A DNA stretch of 21,946 bases from a virus. The stretch covers positions 24,600 to 46,545 of IMG/VR virus record IMGVR_UViG_3300030106_005110. One strand, written 5' to 3'. The position numbers were made by a program, and so were the translations under genes. The number at the start of each line of letters is the position of its first letter. Position 1 is the first letter of the stretch. Below, in pieces: positions 21,255 through 21,946 of the stretch. Below the pieces are notes generated by a model. It made no database searches, had not been told where the DNA came from, and saw only the letters and a program-made list of their open reading frames with translations.

Positions 21255-21946
21255 ATGGCTACTAGAGAACAAAAACAAAACTCAGAAGAAGTAAAAAAGA
21301 ATACCCAAGCAGCTGCAAAAGCAGGAGAAGAGTTAGCAAACAATATGGCTGACTATGCTAAAGAAGCAGATGCAGTAATAGGTAATATAGCTGATTTAGC
21401 TGATATGATGCGTAAAACAGCATCTTCTTCTAGAGATTTTGGTGGAACTCTTAAAGAAGCAACTAACTTAACTAAACAAATAGCTACTCAAGCTAAAGCT
21501 GTTACTAAGTTTACTGCTGAAGAAGTAAAAAGCAAAAGAGAAACTGAAAAGTTTCTTAAAAGAGAGTTAATAGTTAAAGGACAAATACAAGCTATAGAGT
21601 CTAAAATCAAGAATTTAACTGAACAGGCACTTGTTGCTGAAAAAGAAGAAGCAGCACTACTTACCAAACAAGCTGAAGATTTAACGAAATCAGCTTTCGA
21701 AGCAGAACAATTATTAAATGCATTTGAAAGTATACGTAAAGAAAATGATAGATTAAATTCAAAAACTCAATTTTTTGATAGATTCGCTGAAGTATTAGGT
21801 GATATACCTGGGGTCGGTAAGTTCTTTAATGAATTTGGTAAAGCTGCACAGGATATAAGAGACGCTGGAGGTACTTTTAAATCTCAATTAGTAGGAGGAT
21901 TAAATGCTAGTATTAGTCTCTTAGGTAAGTTTACCCTTTTGACGCT
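21255..21946 (+). CDS. Tail tape-measure-like protein, N-terminal part, partial at window end
   Basis: The frame opens at ATG 21255 and stays open for 230 codons to the end of the window. Residues 1-165 are almost purely helical and rich in Ala, Lys, Glu and Gln, with several coiled-coil stretches (KNTQAAAKAGEELANNMADY; EATNLTKQIATQAKAV; LTEQALVAEKEEAALLTKQ). From about residue 175 it turns into Gly-rich, more hydrophobic sequence (GDIPGVGKFFNEFG, LVGGLNASISLLGKF), as often seen at the start of the membrane-active part of tape-measure proteins. Position right after gp26-like and chaperone-position genes supports tail length control and DNA ejection as its role. No homologue can be named without the rest of the sequence. 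Confidence 0.75.
   Translation, partial: MATREQKQNSEEVKKNTQAAAKAGEELANNMADYAKEADAVIGNIADLADMMRKTASSSRDFGGTLKEATNLTKQIATQAKAVTKFTAEEVKSKRETEKFLKRELIVKGQIQAIESKIKNLTEQALVAEKEEAALLTKQAEDLTKSAFEAEQLLNAFESIRKENDRLNSKTQFFDRFAEVLGDIPGVGKFFNEFGKAAQDIRDAGGTFKSQLVGGLNASISLLGKFTLLT

Noticed and set aside
1-21946. CRISPR array, insertion sequence or integrase/attachment site
   Set aside because: No regularly spaced repeats, no transposase or recombinase frames, and no terminal inverted repeats were seen.

Overview
This window looks like part of a strictly lytic-type, contractile-tailed (T4-superfamily-like) phage genome. It is very AT-rich, every gene lies on the + strand, and almost no space separates genes. 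The tail genes at the right end identify it: a sheath protein, a tail tube protein, a gp26-like baseplate/tail assembly protein, a small overlapping reading frame in the tail-chaperone position, and the start of a coiled-coil tape-measure-like protein. I see no integrase, transposase, tRNA or CRISPR array. Host identity cannot be read directly. The very low GC, the marine-phage flavour of the glycan genes and the lack of Shine-Dalgarno sequences before the tail genes would fit an AT-rich marine bacterium, perhaps a member of the Bacteroidota, but this is inference.

Positions 1 to about 16,970 hold one continuous, co-directional cassette of about 22 genes whose starts and stops mostly overlap by 1 to 26 bases. 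Nearly all recognisable members act on sugars or their decorations. They comprise a GT-B glycosyltransferase end fragment, a short UDP-sugar 6-dehydrogenase, an exostosin-like (GT47) glycosyltransferase, a PAPS-type sulfotransferase, a NeuA-like cytidylyltransferase, HAD phosphatases, two related sugar-1-phosphate nucleotidyltransferases (one with a YwqK/MORN-like tail, one fused to a HAD domain), a radical SAM/SPASM enzyme, a HisC-like aminotransferase, a D-2-hydroxyacid dehydrogenase, a SAM-methyltransferase-like protein, a NeuB-type synthase, a shortened glycerophosphodiesterase-like protein, and four different SGNH-hydrolase-like proteins that could add or remove acyl groups. Two further proteins (267 and 459 residues) carry short His/Arg motifs resembling ParB/sulfiredoxin-fold proteins and are otherwise unassigned.

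Positions 16,969 to 21,946 are the tail module. Each structural transcription unit is preceded by a short non-coding leader (36 to 116 bases) containing a variant of TATTTATWWTA 10 to 26 bases before the start codon. A clear rho-independent terminator closes the sheath-tube unit. Directly behind it sits a lone glycosyltransferase-like gene, placed like a moron between tail tube and gp26-like genes.

Read together, the genes suggest that the phage makes or remodels an acidic (uronate/nonulosonate), sulfated, acylated and methylated glycan. It could coat its own virion or change the host surface. The cassette holds activation (NTP-transferases, cytidylyltransferase), backbone synthesis (NeuB, dehydrogenase), transfer (GTs) and decoration (sulfotransferase, SGNH, methyltransferase). 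No sugar 4,6-dehydratase, 2-epimerase or export system is visible in the window, so the pathway is either completed elsewhere in the genome or by the host.
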